The notes under the pieces are model-generated. The model made no database searches. It had not been told where the DNA came from and worked only from the letters and a program-made list of their open reading frames with translations. 64,000 nucleotides of DNA. Source: Nocardioides ganghwensis (lineage in GTDB: Bacteria; Actinomycetota; Actinomycetes; Propionibacteriales; Nocardioidaceae). The translations under genes and the position numbers were made by a program. Shown here piece by piece: positions 40,959-49,772 of the stretch (its first letter is position 1; each line of letters begins with the position of its first letter). The DNA is taken from assembly GCF_014779655.1 (NCBI RefSeq), contig NZ_JACXYX010000001.1:62001-126000 (forward strand), in the 5' to 3' direction.

Positions 40959-42380
40959 ATGCCTGTGGGGGGCACGACCACCCGCGTGGCGCCGCGGAGA
41001 GCGCCCGTGCTGACGGCTGCGGGTTGGGCGGCCGGTGCGGCGTGCACCGCGGCCATCCTGGGGACGCCGTACCTGCGCTTCGGCTACCACAGTCCAGAGC
41101 TGCACCTGATGCTCGACTCGGTCGACGCCTGCATCGCGCTGCTGCTGGCCTACCTTCTCGTCGGGCGGCTGCGGCGGACTCCGCGTCTGCAGGACCTGCT
41201 GCTGGTCGTGGGCCTGGTGCTCCTGGCCGTCGTCGCGCTGGGAGTCGCCCTGTCGGCCAGCCGGTTCGCCGAGCCGGCCCGGCAGACGATCGGCGTCTGG
41301 CTGCCCGTCACCCTCAGGACCACGGCCGCGATCCTGGTCGCAGTCGCGGCCGTCGCCCCGGCAAGGTCGCTGACGCGGACCCAGGTCGTCCGCGGGTCGC
41401 AGGTCGCACTGGTGGGGGCAGCGGCAGCGGTGGCCCTCGTCTGGCTGCTGCGCAACGACCTGCCGGTGGCCGTGACCGCCACGCCCCCCGAGTCGGCGCA
41501 GCGTCCCGTCATCGACGGCCACCCGGTGTTCCTCGCTGCCCAGGCGCTGGGTGCCGCGTGCCTGCTCTTCGCGTCCCTGCAGTTCACCCGACAGGCTCGG
41601 GAGCGGGGTGAAGAGGTGCTGCGCTGGCTCGGACCGGGCTGCGCGCTCCTCGGGTTCGCGCGGGTCAACTACCTCCTCTTCCCCTCGCTCTACTCCGGCT
41701 GGCTCTACACCGGAGACCTGCTGCGCACCGCCGGGTACGCGTGCCTCCTCGTGGGCGCGACCCGTGAGATCCGCGGCTACTGGGCGGCGCGGGCCGACCT
41801 CGCGGTCGTCGAGGACCGGCGCCGGCTCGCGCGCGAGCTGCACGACGGCGTGGTCCAGGAGCTGAGCTGGATCAAGTCAGAGGCTCGCGTGCTGTCCCGG
41901 GGCGCGGAGGACGCATCGACCGTGCAGTCGATCCTCGACGCCAGCGACCGGGCGCTCGACGAGGCCCGGGCGGCGGTCGAGGCGCTCGGCAGGGACGCGG
42001 ACGAGCCCCTCGGGTACGCCCTGCACCGATCGGCCCGGGACGTCGCCGAGCGGCACGGCGCCCGCGTCGTGGTCGAGCTCGACGACTCGGTACAGGCAGA
42101 CCAGCACCAGCGGCACGGGCTCGCCCGCATCGTCCGCGAGGCCGTCGGCAACGCCCTGAAGCACGGGGGCGCCGACTGCGTCCGCGTGACGCTCCAGGCG
42201 ACGCCGGCGGGCGGCCGCCTCCTCGTGCAGGACGACGGTCGCGGCTTCGACGTGGCGACAGCGGCGTACGGCAACGGCTACGGGCTGACGAGCATGCGCG
42301 AGCGTGCCCAACGACTGCCGGGCGCCTGCACCGTGACGTCCGAGCCCGGCCGCGGCACGACGGTGGAGGTGACCTGGTGA
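40959..42380 (+). CDS. Sensor histidine kinase (NarL/DesK-type)
   Basis: A 473-aa kinase. The first ~265 residues hold some seven hydrophobic segments (AGWAAGAACTAAIL, IALLLAYLLVGRL, DLLLVVGLVLLAVVALGVAL onward), so sensing is in or at the membrane. The HisKA_3 dimerisation helix is DRRRLARELHDGVVQELSWI (phospho-acceptor His near 296). The ATPase domain follows (IVREAVGNALKHGG, VQDDGRGFDV, GNGYGLTSMRERAQRL, GRGTTVEV). The stop overlaps the response regulator's GTG, so the two form one operon. Signal unknown. Confidence 0.92.
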   Translation: MPVGGTTTRVAPRRAPVLTAAGWAAGAACTAAILGTPYLRFGYHSPELHLMLDSVDACIALLLAYLLVGRLRRTPRLQDLLLVVGLVLLAVVALGVALSASRFAEPARQTIGVWLPVTLRTTAAILVAVAAVAPARSLTRTQVVRGSQVALVGAAAAVALVWLLRNDLPVAVTATPPESAQRPVIDGHPVFLAAQALGAACLLFASLQFTRQARERGEEVLRWLGPGCALLGFARVNYLLFPSLYSGWLYTGDLLRTAGYACLLVGATREIRGYWAARADLAVVEDRRRLARELHDGVVQELSWIKSEARVLSRGAEDASTVQSILDASDRALDEARAAVEALGRDADEPLGYALHRSARDVAERHGARVVVELDDSVQADQHQRHGLARIVREAVGNALKHGGADCVRVTLQATPAGGRLLVQDDGRGFDVATAAYGNGYGLTSMRERAQRLPGACTVTSEPGRGTTVEVTW

Positions 42381-43021
42381 GCGAGGAGCCCATCCGGGTG
42401 GTGATGGCGGACGACCACGCCCGCATGCGCACGCGGATCCGGGAGGCCCTCGAGGTCGGCGGATGCGTCGTCTGCGGCGAGGGCGCATCGGCGGACGAGG
42501 CGGTCGCGCTGGCCACCGAGCACCGGCCCGACGTCGCGCTGCTCGACATCCACATGCCGGGCAACGGCATCACCGCCGCCCGCGAGATCGCCCGCACGCT
42601 GCCCGGCACCGCGGTCGTCATGCTCACCGCCTCCGCCGAGGACGCCGACCTCTTCGACTCGCTGCGAGCGGGCGCCTCTGGCTACCTGCTCAAGGACACC
42701 GACCCGGCTGTCCTCGTCGACGAGCTCCGCAGCGCGCTCGGAGGTGAGTCCCCTCTGTCGCGACGGATGGTCAGCCGGATCATGGAGGAGTTCCGCTCAC
42801 CGGCGACGCCGCGGTTCGTGCGCCGGTCCCGCGCCGCGGCGAGGCTCAGCGGGCGCGAGTGGGAGGTGATGGAGCTGCTCGGCGACGGGCTCTCCACGGA
42901 CGAGGTCGCCCAGCGGCTCTTCCTCTCGCCCACGACCGTGCGGGTGCACGTGTCGAGCGTCCTGCGCAAGCTGCGTGTCAAGGATCGCGCGAGCGCGTTC
43001 AAGGTCCTGAGGGGGGAGTGA
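42377..43021 (+). CDS. NarL-family response regulator
   Basis: A 214-aa regulator: receiver domain (VVMADDHARMRTRI; phospho-acceptor Asp in VALLDIHMPG near residue 56; MLTASAEDADL; YLLKDT) and a LuxR-type helix-turn-helix (RLSGREWEVMELLGDGLSTDEVAQRLFLSPTTVRVHVSSVLRKLRV). It starts at a GTG overlapping the kinase stop by 4 bases and is its cognate partner. Its 3' end overlaps the convergent DUF6907-like gene by 23 bases. The targets may include the nearby secreted HYR protein; this is a guess from position. Confidence 0.92.
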   Translation: MSEEPIRVVMADDHARMRTRIREALEVGGCVVCGEGASADEAVALATEHRPDVALLDIHMPGNGITAAREIARTLPGTAVVMLTASAEDADLFDSLRAGASGYLLKDTDPAVLVDELRSALGGESPLSRRMVSRIMEEFRSPATPRFVRRSRAAARLSGREWEVMELLGDGLSTDEVAQRLFLSPTTVRVHVSSVLRKLRVKDRASAFKVLRGE

Positions 43022-43292
43022 GGTCTGCCGCGCGGTCGACCAGCTGGGTCAGCGCGTCGATGAGGGCCTCGGCCTCGTGGAGCGAGTACGCCTCCGCGCC
43101 GACCAGCACGTACGGCCCCTCCCGCACGCCAGTGCCCGGGTCGTGCGGCTGGCACAACCGCAGGACCGCGTGACGCACCATCAGCGCGCCGCTGACATGG
43201 ACCGCGTCGTCCTCCCCGGGAAGACGTCCGTGGTCCAGCACGCACCAGGACGGGCAGCTCAGCAGCCGGCGCGGCGATGGCACGACTCCCAT
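42999..43292 (-). CDS. DUF6907-like small protein
   Basis: A 97-aa protein with SCPSWCVLDHG near residue 12 and GEDDAVHVSG, the Cys-x-x-x-Cys plus His pattern of the actinobacterial DUF6907 family, which may bind metal. The C-terminal half reads EGPYVLVGAEAYSLHEAEALIDALTQLVDRA. The ATG at 43292 is chosen for its GGGAGGAAG ribosome site; a GTG or ATG further upstream would run into the terminator at 43323-43356. Its end overlaps the convergent response regulator. Function unknown. Confidence 0.75.
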   Translation of the reverse strand: MGVVPSPRRLLSCPSWCVLDHGRLPGEDDAVHVSGALMVRHAVLRLCQPHDPGTGVREGPYVLVGAEAYSLHEAEALIDALTQLVDRAADLTPPSGP

Positions 43293-43322
43293 GACTTCCT
43301 CCCTCGGTCCGGTGTCGCCCCG

Positions 43323-43356
43323 CTGCCTCCAGGCCACTGGCGTGGCCTGGAGGCAG
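43323..43356 (-). terminator. Terminator after the HYR-repeat gene
   Basis: A perfect 14-bp stem (43323-43336 with 43343-43356) and a 6-base loop, 27 bases beyond the HYR gene stop and just before the next leftward gene. Confidence 0.88.
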
Positions 43357-43382
43357 CACCCCCGGGGGGCGGCTGGGGCCTC

Positions 43383-46376
43383 CTACTTCAGCGAGATGGT
43401 GACCGTGCGGAGCACACCGTCGCCGGTGTCGACCCTGAGCTGGTAGGTGCCGGCGGACAGCGTCTTCGTGTTGAGGTTGAAGACGTACTGGCCGCTGGTG
43501 GCGTCGTACCGGAACAGGTTGCCGGTGGTGGCGCCCGAGGTCGAGATCGCCTCGACCTCCTTGCCGGCGGGGACGGGGCCGAGCTTCTGCAGGTACAGCC
43601 TCGCCTGCAGGTTGGTGACCCCAGCACTGGCGCCGGTGAGCTGGAACTTCACCGCGACGGTGCTGCCGAGCTTGAAGATCGAGCTGCCGTCGGTGTTGAC
43701 CGGCTGCAGGATCCCGGACCAGGCCGCGGTGACCGTGACGGTGAACTTCTCCGTCCCGGTGTTGCCGGCCTCGTCCGTGGCCGTGCAGGTCACGGTGGTG
43801 CTGCCCAGCGGGAAGACGCTGCCGGACGCCTTGTCGCAGCCGGCCGCCACGGTGCCGTCGACGATGTCGGTCGCGGACGGTGCGGAGTAGGTCACGGCCG
43901 CGCCGTTGACCGAGGTGGCGGTGGCGGTCCTGGCGGTCGACACCGTCAGGTTGGGTGCCGTGGTGTCCTCCACCGTCACGGAGAAGGTGTTGTCACCGGG
44001 GTTGCCGGCCTTGTCCTTCGCGGAGCACGTGACCGTCGTCGTGCCGACCGGGAACACCGTGCCGGACGCCTTGCTGCAGGTCGCGGTCAGCGGCCCGTCG
44101 ACGTCGTCGGAGGCGGTGACGCCCATGTAGGTCACCACGGCGCCGTCGGGGCCGGTGGCCTCCTTGGTGATGTCGGCCGGGACGGTGACGACCGGCTTGG
44201 TCTGGTCCTGCACCTCCACGGTGAACTCCGCGGTGCCCGTGTTGCCCGCGGCGTCCGTCGCCTTGCAGGTGACGGTGGTGATCCCCATCGGGAAGCTGCT
44301 CCCCGAAGCCGGTGAGCACGTCACCGGACGGACCCCGCTCACCAGGTCGCTCGCCGCGGCGCCGGTGTACGCCACCACCGCGCCGGTCGGCGAGTCGTTC
44401 CCCTTCACCAGGTTGGCGGGCGCCTGCACCTCGGGCGGCGTGGTGTCCTGCACCGTGACGGTGAAGGACCTCGACCCCTTGTTGCCGGCCGCGTCGATCG
44501 CCGTGCAGGTCACCGTGGTGGTGCCGAGCGCGAAGACGGTGTCGGAGGGCTGGGTGCAGCTCGGGTTCATCGGGCCGTCCACGATGTCGCTGGCGCTGAC
44601 GTCGCCGTAGGCGACCTTGGCGCCGCTCGGGCCGGTGGCCTCGGCGACCTCGTCGGCCGGGACCTTGACGCTCGGAGCGGTGGTGTCGGCGACGGTCACG
44701 GTGAAGCTCTCCGTGCCCGTGTTGCCGGCGTTGTCGGTCGCCGTGCAGGTCACCGTGGTGGTGCCGAGACCGAAGGTCGATCCCGAGGCCGGGTCGCAGT
44801 CGGTGCTCACGGCACCGTCGACCGCGTCGGCGGCCGTGCCCGAGAAGCTGGCCGGGGCGCCGGCGGCCGAGGTCGCCTCCTCGGTGATGTCAGCCGGGAC
44901 CTGCACGACAGGCGCCGTGGTGTCCTCGACCGTCACCGTGAACGAGCTGTCGCCGGTGTTGCGGGCCTTGTCGGTGGCGGAGCAGGTCACGGTCGTCGTG
45001 CCCAGGGGGAAGACGGTGCCCGAGGCCTTGCTGCAGGTCACGTCCACCACACCGTCGACGTCGTCCTCGCCGGTGGCCGCGTCGAAGTGCACGGTCGCGC
45101 CGTTCGGACCGGTCGCCTCCGCGGTCCGGTTCGCCGGAACCGTGACGACCGGCCTGGTCACGTCCTGCACCTCGACGGTGAACGTCTCCGTGCCCTCGTT
45201 GCCCGCCTTGTCGGTCGCCGAGCAGGTCACGACGGTCGTGCCGAGTGCGAAGGTCGCGCCGGAGGCCGGCAGGCAGCTCGCCGCGACCTCGCCGTCCACC
45301 AGGTCGCTCGCGGTGGCGGCCTCGTAGGTCACGGTCGCGTCGTCGTTGCCGACGACGAGGTTCGCCGAGGTGGTGACCACCGGAGCCGTGGTGTCACGCA
45401 CGACCACGTCGAACGGGTCGCTGGTGCCGGTGTTGCCGGCCTTGTCCGTGGCGGAGCAGGAGAGCGTCGTGGTGCCGACGGGGAATCCGTCACCAGAGGC
45501 GTACGACGCTCCGCCGGAGGTCGTGCACGTCACGGGGCGGTCCCCGTCCACCGCGTCGTACGCACTCGCGGTGAACTCGACCGGGGTGCTTGCGTCGGTT
45601 GCCTCGACTGGGTCGGGCGCGACGGCGGTGACCAGCGGCTTGCGGGTGTCGACGATGGTGTAGGTGGCGGAGGCCTTGGCGTTCAGGCCGCCACCATTGG
45701 CGGTGTCCGTGTAGTTGCAGGACGCGGTCTGGCTGCCGAGGCCCTCGGCGGCACGCGCGCCGGAGATCGCCGTCAGGCTGGCGTCGAAGGAGCTGTTGCC
45801 GTCCTCCTTGTCGGTGACGTTGCAGCGTGCGACCGGCACGTTGCCGAACTCGTAGGACGATCCGTTTGCCACGTTGGCGATGGCGACGCTCGGAGCCGTG
45901 TTCACGACGGCGGGTTTGGTGACCGTCAGGGTGAAGCTCGCGTTGCTCGTGACGTACGTGCCGGTGCCGGCGTCGCTGACCGACACCGAGATCGCGTAGG
46001 TCCCCGGGATCGTGGAGGAGAAGTCGAAGTACTGCGTCGTGCAGCCGGTGAACACGCGTGACGCCGGGGCCACGGTCACGGCCGCCGGCTTGACCACGGT
46101 CAGCGTGGCGGGCGTGGAGTCCGCGGGGTTGCAGTTGTTCTGGACGTCGCCGTCGCGGTTGTTCTGGTTGGTGATCGTGTAGCCGATGGTCGTCGTGTCG
46201 CCTGCGACCACGCTCGGGCTGCCGCCCGCGACGATGGTGTTGGACACGGTGTCTGCCTGGGCCGCGGTGGGCACCGCGAGCACCGCCAGGACGCTCGCGC
46301 TGACCAGCGCGAGCGCCCGGCGTCCCCGCCGGCTCGCTCGTGTGGACCCCCCGGTCCGCCTGTGCGTTCGTTGCAT
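43383..46376 (-). CDS. Secreted HYR-repeat protein with PxKF-like C-terminus
   Basis: A 997-aa exported protein. The signal peptide (RRALALVSASVLAVLAVPTAAQA) is cut near residue 40. A unique beta-rich N-terminal region follows (to about 290), then at least seven HYR (hyalin-type) repeats of about 80 residues, each opening with a TAPVV/KPVV motif (for example TAPVVQVPADITEEAT) and ending GTTTVTCSATDKAGNTG. The last ~110 residues are a PxKF-like domain (SSIFKLGSTVAVKFQLTG). HYR domains have an immunoglobulin-like fold and usually mediate adhesion; paired cysteines fit an extracellular location. No cell-wall anchor is visible. ATG 46376 has GGGGAAGG upstream. Confidence 0.9.
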   Translation of the reverse strand: MQRTHRRTGGSTRASRRGRRALALVSASVLAVLAVPTAAQADTVSNTIVAGGSPSVVAGDTTTIGYTITNQNNRDGDVQNNCNPADSTPATLTVVKPAAVTVAPASRVFTGCTTQYFDFSSTIPGTYAISVSVSDAGTGTYVTSNASFTLTVTKPAVVNTAPSVAIANVANGSSYEFGNVPVARCNVTDKEDGNSSFDASLTAISGARAAEGLGSQTASCNYTDTANGGGLNAKASATYTIVDTRKPLVTAVAPDPVEATDASTPVEFTASAYDAVDGDRPVTCTTSGGASYASGDGFPVGTTTLSCSATDKAGNTGTSDPFDVVVRDTTAPVVTTSANLVVGNDDATVTYEAATASDLVDGEVAASCLPASGATFALGTTVVTCSATDKAGNEGTETFTVEVQDVTRPVVTVPANRTAEATGPNGATVHFDAATGEDDVDGVVDVTCSKASGTVFPLGTTTVTCSATDKARNTGDSSFTVTVEDTTAPVVQVPADITEEATSAAGAPASFSGTAADAVDGAVSTDCDPASGSTFGLGTTTVTCTATDNAGNTGTESFTVTVADTTAPSVKVPADEVAEATGPSGAKVAYGDVSASDIVDGPMNPSCTQPSDTVFALGTTTVTCTAIDAAGNKGSRSFTVTVQDTTPPEVQAPANLVKGNDSPTGAVVAYTGAAASDLVSGVRPVTCSPASGSSFPMGITTVTCKATDAAGNTGTAEFTVEVQDQTKPVVTVPADITKEATGPDGAVVTYMGVTASDDVDGPLTATCSKASGTVFPVGTTTVTCSAKDKAGNPGDNTFSVTVEDTTAPNLTVSTARTATATSVNGAAVTYSAPSATDIVDGTVAAGCDKASGSVFPLGSTTVTCTATDEAGNTGTEKFTVTVTAAWSGILQPVNTDGSSIFKLGSTVAVKFQLTGASAGVTNLQARLYLQKLGPVPAGKEVEAISTSGATTGNLFRYDATSGQYVFNLNTKTLSAGTYQLRVDTGDGVLRTVTISLK

Positions 46377-46542
46377 GACTTGCCTTCCCCACGGTTGCCG
46401 GCCGCCCCCTGCGGGCGAGCCCTCACCAAGGGTGTGGTGGGGGCCGCCACGGGAGAAGGGGTCGAGGCGTTCAGTGGCCTGAACGCAGCGTTCAACCAGG
46501 TAAACGCAGCCGACGGTCGCCGGGAGTCGCGACCAGTCGCGG

Positions 46543-47553
46543 TCACCGCATGTCGAACACCAGCCGCGCCGGCACCTCCCCGGCCAGCACCTCCTCGAAG
46601 CACGCGTTGACGTCGTCGAGCTTGCGGCTCGCAGTGACGACACGGGTCAGCCCGCGGGCGTGGAGGTCGAAGCAGGTGGCGAGGTCGTTGCGGGTGCCGA
46701 CCAGCGAGCCGATGATCGAGATGCCCTTGAGCACGGTCTCGAACACGGGGAGCTCGAGGCGGTTGTCGGCCGGGAGGCCGACCAGGACGAGACGGCCGTT
46801 GGGGTTGAGGGCGGCGTGCGCGGCGCGCATCGCGGCCGGCGACGGCACCGTCACGAGGGCGATGTCGACGCCGCCGATCTCGGCGAGCTGAGCCGCCTGG
46901 TCGCCGCGCGCGTCGATCACGTGGTCGGCGCCGAGGTCCTTGGCCAGCTGCAGCTTGTCGTCGTGCACGTCGACGGCGACGGTGCGGGTGCCGAAGATGC
47001 GGGCGTACTGCAGGCCGAGGTGGCCGAGGCCGCCGATGCCCACGACCATGCAGGTCTCGTCCGGCTTCGGGTCCGCGACCTTGAGCGCCTTGTAGGTCGT
47101 CACTCCGGCGCAGGTCAGCGGCGAGGCGTCCATCGGGTCGACGCCGTCGGGGACGGGCACGACGTGGCTGGCCCACGCGACGGCGTACTCGGCGTAGCTG
47201 CCGTCCATCGTGTAGCCCATGTAGGACGGGCTGGTGCAGTACGTCTCCCAGCCGTCGACGCAGTAGCGGCAGTGGCCGCACGCCTGGCCGAGCCAGGGCA
47301 GGGCGACGCGCTGGCCGACCGCGACCGGCAGGTCGCCCTCGCCGACGGACTCGACGATCCCGACGCCCTCGTGTCCGGGGACGAGCTGGTCCTTGGGCTT
47401 GACCGGCCACTCGCCGCGGGCCGCGTGGATGTCGGTGTGGCACAGCCCGCAGGTCTCGATGCGGACGAGCACCTGGCCGGGACCGGGTGCGGGGACGGGC
47501 ACGTCGCGGATCTCCAGCGGTGCTCCGAGGGTGGGGACGACGGCAGCCTTCAT
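46543..47553 (-). CDS. adhP: Zinc-dependent alcohol dehydrogenase, AdhP type
   Basis: A 336-aa enzyme that interconverts alcohols and aldehydes with NAD(H). Zinc ligands are CGLCHTD (catalytic Cys near 37), GHEGVG (His-Glu near 60) and, for structural zinc, CGHCRYCVDGWETYC (four Cys near 90-105). The cofactor fold carries VVGIGGLGHLGLQYA near 170. Length and sequence match AdhP. ATG 47553 is preceded by GAGGAGC. The gene stands alone, divergent from the DUF2786 gene. Confidence 0.93.
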   Translation of the reverse strand: MKAAVVPTLGAPLEIRDVPVPAPGPGQVLVRIETCGLCHTDIHAARGEWPVKPKDQLVPGHEGVGIVESVGEGDLPVAVGQRVALPWLGQACGHCRYCVDGWETYCTSPSYMGYTMDGSYAEYAVAWASHVVPVPDGVDPMDASPLTCAGVTTYKALKVADPKPDETCMVVGIGGLGHLGLQYARIFGTRTVAVDVHDDKLQLAKDLGADHVIDARGDQAAQLAEIGGVDIALVTVPSPAAMRAAHAALNPNGRLVLVGLPADNRLELPVFETVLKGISIIGSLVGTRNDLATCFDLHARGLTRVVTASRKLDDVNACFEEVLAGEVPARLVFDMR

Positions 47554-47786
47554 GGCGTGCTCCTCTGTGGTCTGGCGCGGCGCGATCTGCACCGAGGGAG
47601 CGCGCTCGCTCCACCTCGAGGGTCGTCGTGCCGACGGCCGACCGGCAGGGGCGATGGGACCCCGGGGTGTGGGGCGAAGGTCCTGATCGGGTCGCGGCAG
47701 CCGGACCTGTGGATGACCTCCACCGGTCGGCATCCCGATGTCGGCGGTGAGTCGTAGCGTCCGTCGGACCACGAAGGGGGACACGG

Positions 47787-49037
47787 ATGGGCGTCAACAA
47801 CAGGAAGCGCAGGGCGGCAAGGCAGCGCAAGCAGGCGCGCGATCGCCACGAGGCAGGATCGCCGGGCGGTTTCCATCCGCCCGGGGCTGAGAGCTGGGAC
47901 GCCGAGACGGCGTACGACGTCGTCGAGGCCAAGGTGCATGCCGCCGTACGCCGCCTCGGCCGGCAGCGGCTAGCCGACGCCGAGCTGGCGAGCGTCGCGG
48001 AACGGCTGGTCGCGAGCGTCGCGCCGCACCCGCGCCACGTGGTCGAGACCGTGGTCGGCGACCTCCTCGTCCGGGTGGTCAGAGCCGTGGCCGACGGCGG
48101 CTGGTCGCCCACGGACCTGGCCGAGCTGGTCCGTCGCAACCTGAGCCCGGCGTACGTCCCGACCCTCGCCGCCGCCCTGCACGAGGATTGCGGCCAGCAC
48201 CCGCGCGGTCACGCGTGGCAGTCGGCGGTGGACCGGATCGGTTCCCAGCCCGCGTTGCTGCTCGGGGCGGACGAAGCCCTGCAGTCGGCTCTGGGGGTGG
48301 CCGCGCTGCTGACCCACGCGCCGTTGCTGTCCGACGCCGTCGCCGCCACTCGTCCGGAGGACGGCCCCGAGCATCCCAAGCTCGCACGGGTGCGCGCGCT
48401 GCTGGCCAAGGCCGAGTCCACCGAGTTCGACGAGGAGGCCGAGGCGTTGTCCGCCAAGGCCCAGGAGCTGATCTCACGACATGCCCTGGACCGGCTCGTG
48501 GCCGACGGCGCGGCCCGCGGCCGCAGTGATCTTCAGGTCCGGCGGCTCTGGTTGGACGCGCCCTATCTGCGGGCGAAGGCAGCCCTGGTGTCCGTCGTGG
48601 CGTCGGCCAACCGGTGCCGGGCAGCGAGCGCCGAGCGGTGGGGCTTCTGCGTGGTCGTGGGGGCGGCGCACGACCTGGACGCGCTCGAGCTGCTGGTCAC
48701 GTCACTCCTGGTCCAGGCCGACGCGGCGATGCTGCGCCACGGACGCCGATCCGACCGAGCCGGGACCACCCGCACCAGGTCCTTCCGTCAGTCCTTCCTG
48801 ACCGCCTACGCCACCCGCATCGGGCAACGGTTGGCCGCCGTGAACAACCTCGCCGCTGCCCGCGCGGGCGAGGTGGACCTCCTCCCGGTGCTGCGCTCGC
48901 ACGAGGTCAAGGTCGCCGAGGAGTTCGATCGGCTCGTGCCGCACACCGTCGGCAGGTCGGCGAGCGTCAGCAACGGTGAGGGCTGGGCCGCCGGGATCGC
49001 GGCCGCCGACCTCGCGGTGCTCGACGTCGACCGGTGA
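47787..49037 (+). CDS. DUF2786 domain protein
   Basis: A 416-aa soluble protein. The first 30 residues are strongly basic (NNRKRRAARQRKQARDR). The DUF2786 signature lies near 205-245 (HPKLARVRALLAKAESTEFDEEAEALSAKAQELISRHALDRL). The C-terminal third resembles the DUF7168/zincin-like portion often attached to DUF2786 but lacks an HExxH motif. The role is unknown; related proteins occur in phages and accessory regions. A -10-like TAGCGT sits at 47755-47760, ahead of a short leader with GGGGGA. Confidence 0.8.
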   Translation: MGVNNRKRRAARQRKQARDRHEAGSPGGFHPPGAESWDAETAYDVVEAKVHAAVRRLGRQRLADAELASVAERLVASVAPHPRHVVETVVGDLLVRVVRAVADGGWSPTDLAELVRRNLSPAYVPTLAAALHEDCGQHPRGHAWQSAVDRIGSQPALLLGADEALQSALGVAALLTHAPLLSDAVAATRPEDGPEHPKLARVRALLAKAESTEFDEEAEALSAKAQELISRHALDRLVADGAARGRSDLQVRRLWLDAPYLRAKAALVSVVASANRCRAASAERWGFCVVVGAAHDLDALELLVTSLLVQADAAMLRHGRRSDRAGTTRTRSFRQSFLTAYATRIGQRLAAVNNLAAARAGEVDLLPVLRSHEVKVAEEFDRLVPHTVGRSASVSNGEGWAAGIAAADLAVLDVDR

Positions 49038-49064
49038 CTCGACGCAGGATGAGCAGGAAGTGTG

Positions 49065-49070
49065 TAGCGT
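49065..49070 (+). promoter_or_regulatory. -10 element of the second TA operon, leaderless
   Basis: TAGCGT followed by GTGTGT and the ATG at 49077; no ribosome site. Confidence 0.6.
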
Positions 49071-49076
49071 GTGTGT

Positions 49077-49304
49077 ATGGCCCGGATCAATGTCTACGTC
49101 CCCGACGAGCTGGCCGCTCGCAGTCGTGAGGCGGGGCTCAACGTGTCGGCGCTGACCCAGCAGGCCATCGCCGCCGCTCTGGCGGTCGAGCAGACGGACG
49201 CCTGGCTCGCGAGTGTCGCTCCTCGACGGCCGACCGAGGTCGCCCTCGACGACGTCCTGGCCGCGCTCGACGAGGCGCGGGACGACTTCGGTGCCGCCGG
49301 CTGA
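49077..49304 (+). CDS. VapB/CcdA-like antitoxin
   Basis: A 75-aa protein with an RHH-type start (ARINVYVPDELAARSREAGLNVSALTQQAIAAALAV) and an acidic C-terminal tail (EVALDDVLAALDEARDDFG) that would cover the toxin. It differs in sequence from the antitoxin at 10460. The ATG at 49077 is leaderless. It overlaps the toxin gene by 14 bases. Confidence 0.8.
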   Translation: MARINVYVPDELAARSREAGLNVSALTQQAIAAALAVEQTDAWLASVAPRRPTEVALDDVLAALDEARDDFGAAG

Positions 49305-49698
49305 CGGCTGGGTGGTCGACGCCTCCGTGCTGGTCGACCTCGTCATCGGTGGCGCCGGTGCCACTGCCAGCGCTGCGGCGCTCGCCGGCCACCGGCTGCA
49401 CGCGCCGGCTCACGTGGACGTAGAGGTCGCGTCTGCGCTGGCCCGCCTGCATCGTGCCGGCGCGATCAGCAGGGCCGCGGCGGGTCGGGCAGTGAGCGCC
49501 TTCGCCGATGCCCCGCTCGTCCGCCACGAGCTCCCGACTCTGCTGCCCGGTGCGTGGAGGCGGCAGACGCGGCTGCGGGTGGCCGATGCGTTCTATGTCG
49601 AGCTCGCGCACCAGCTGGGCATCCGGGTGCTGACCGTCGACGCCCGCCTCGCTCGCGCCACGACGTACGCCGTGCTGCCGGCGGGGATCGGCGACTGA
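49291..49698 (+). CDS. PIN-domain toxin (VapC-like)
   Basis: A 135-aa PIN ribonuclease: WVVDASVLVDLVIGG (first Asp pair), HVDVEVASALARLHRAG (Glu), RVADAFYVELAHQLG (Asp) and LTVDARLARAT (last Asp). All four acidic positions are present, so it is probably active. The GTG at 49291 lies inside the antitoxin's last codons. A REP-like repeat follows 9 bases after the stop. Confidence 0.85.
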   Translation: MPPADGWVVDASVLVDLVIGGAGATASAAALAGHRLHAPAHVDVEVASALARLHRAGAISRAAAGRAVSAFADAPLVRHELPTLLPGAWRRQTRLRVADAFYVELAHQLGIRVLTVDARLARATTYAVLPAGIGD

Positions 49699-49707
49699 AC
49701 GGTCGAG

Positions 49708-49741
49708 GGTTTCGAGGCTCGCTTCGCTCGCACCTCAACCA
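49708..49741. repeat. REP-like palindromic dispersed element
   Basis: GGTTTCGAGGCTCGCTTCGC and the following TCGCACCTCAACCA form an imperfect palindrome: GGTT...AACC at the ends, GAGG...CCTC inside and a short central hairpin. I recognise the family as a frequent intergenic element in Nocardioides-type genomes. It lies between the convergent VapC-like and P-loop kinase genes and may serve as a bidirectional terminator. Confidence 0.6.
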
Positions 49742-49750
49742 GCGGCTAAG

Positions 49751-49772
49751 TGCGCTCGCACCTCAACCACCG
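49751..49772. repeat. Partial second copy of the element
   Basis: TGCGCTCGCACCTCAACCAC repeats the right half of the preceding element. The TCA at 49763-49765 is the stop codon (TGA) of the leftward kinase gene, so that gene's end lies inside the repeat. Confidence 0.55.

Noticed and set aside
43383..46376. Direct repeats as a CRISPR array
   Set aside because: The units are about 240 bases, in frame and encode HYR domains.
49708..49772. CRISPR remnant
   Set aside because: Only one full and one partial copy are present, palindromic and of the dispersed-repeat type, with no spacers or cas genes.
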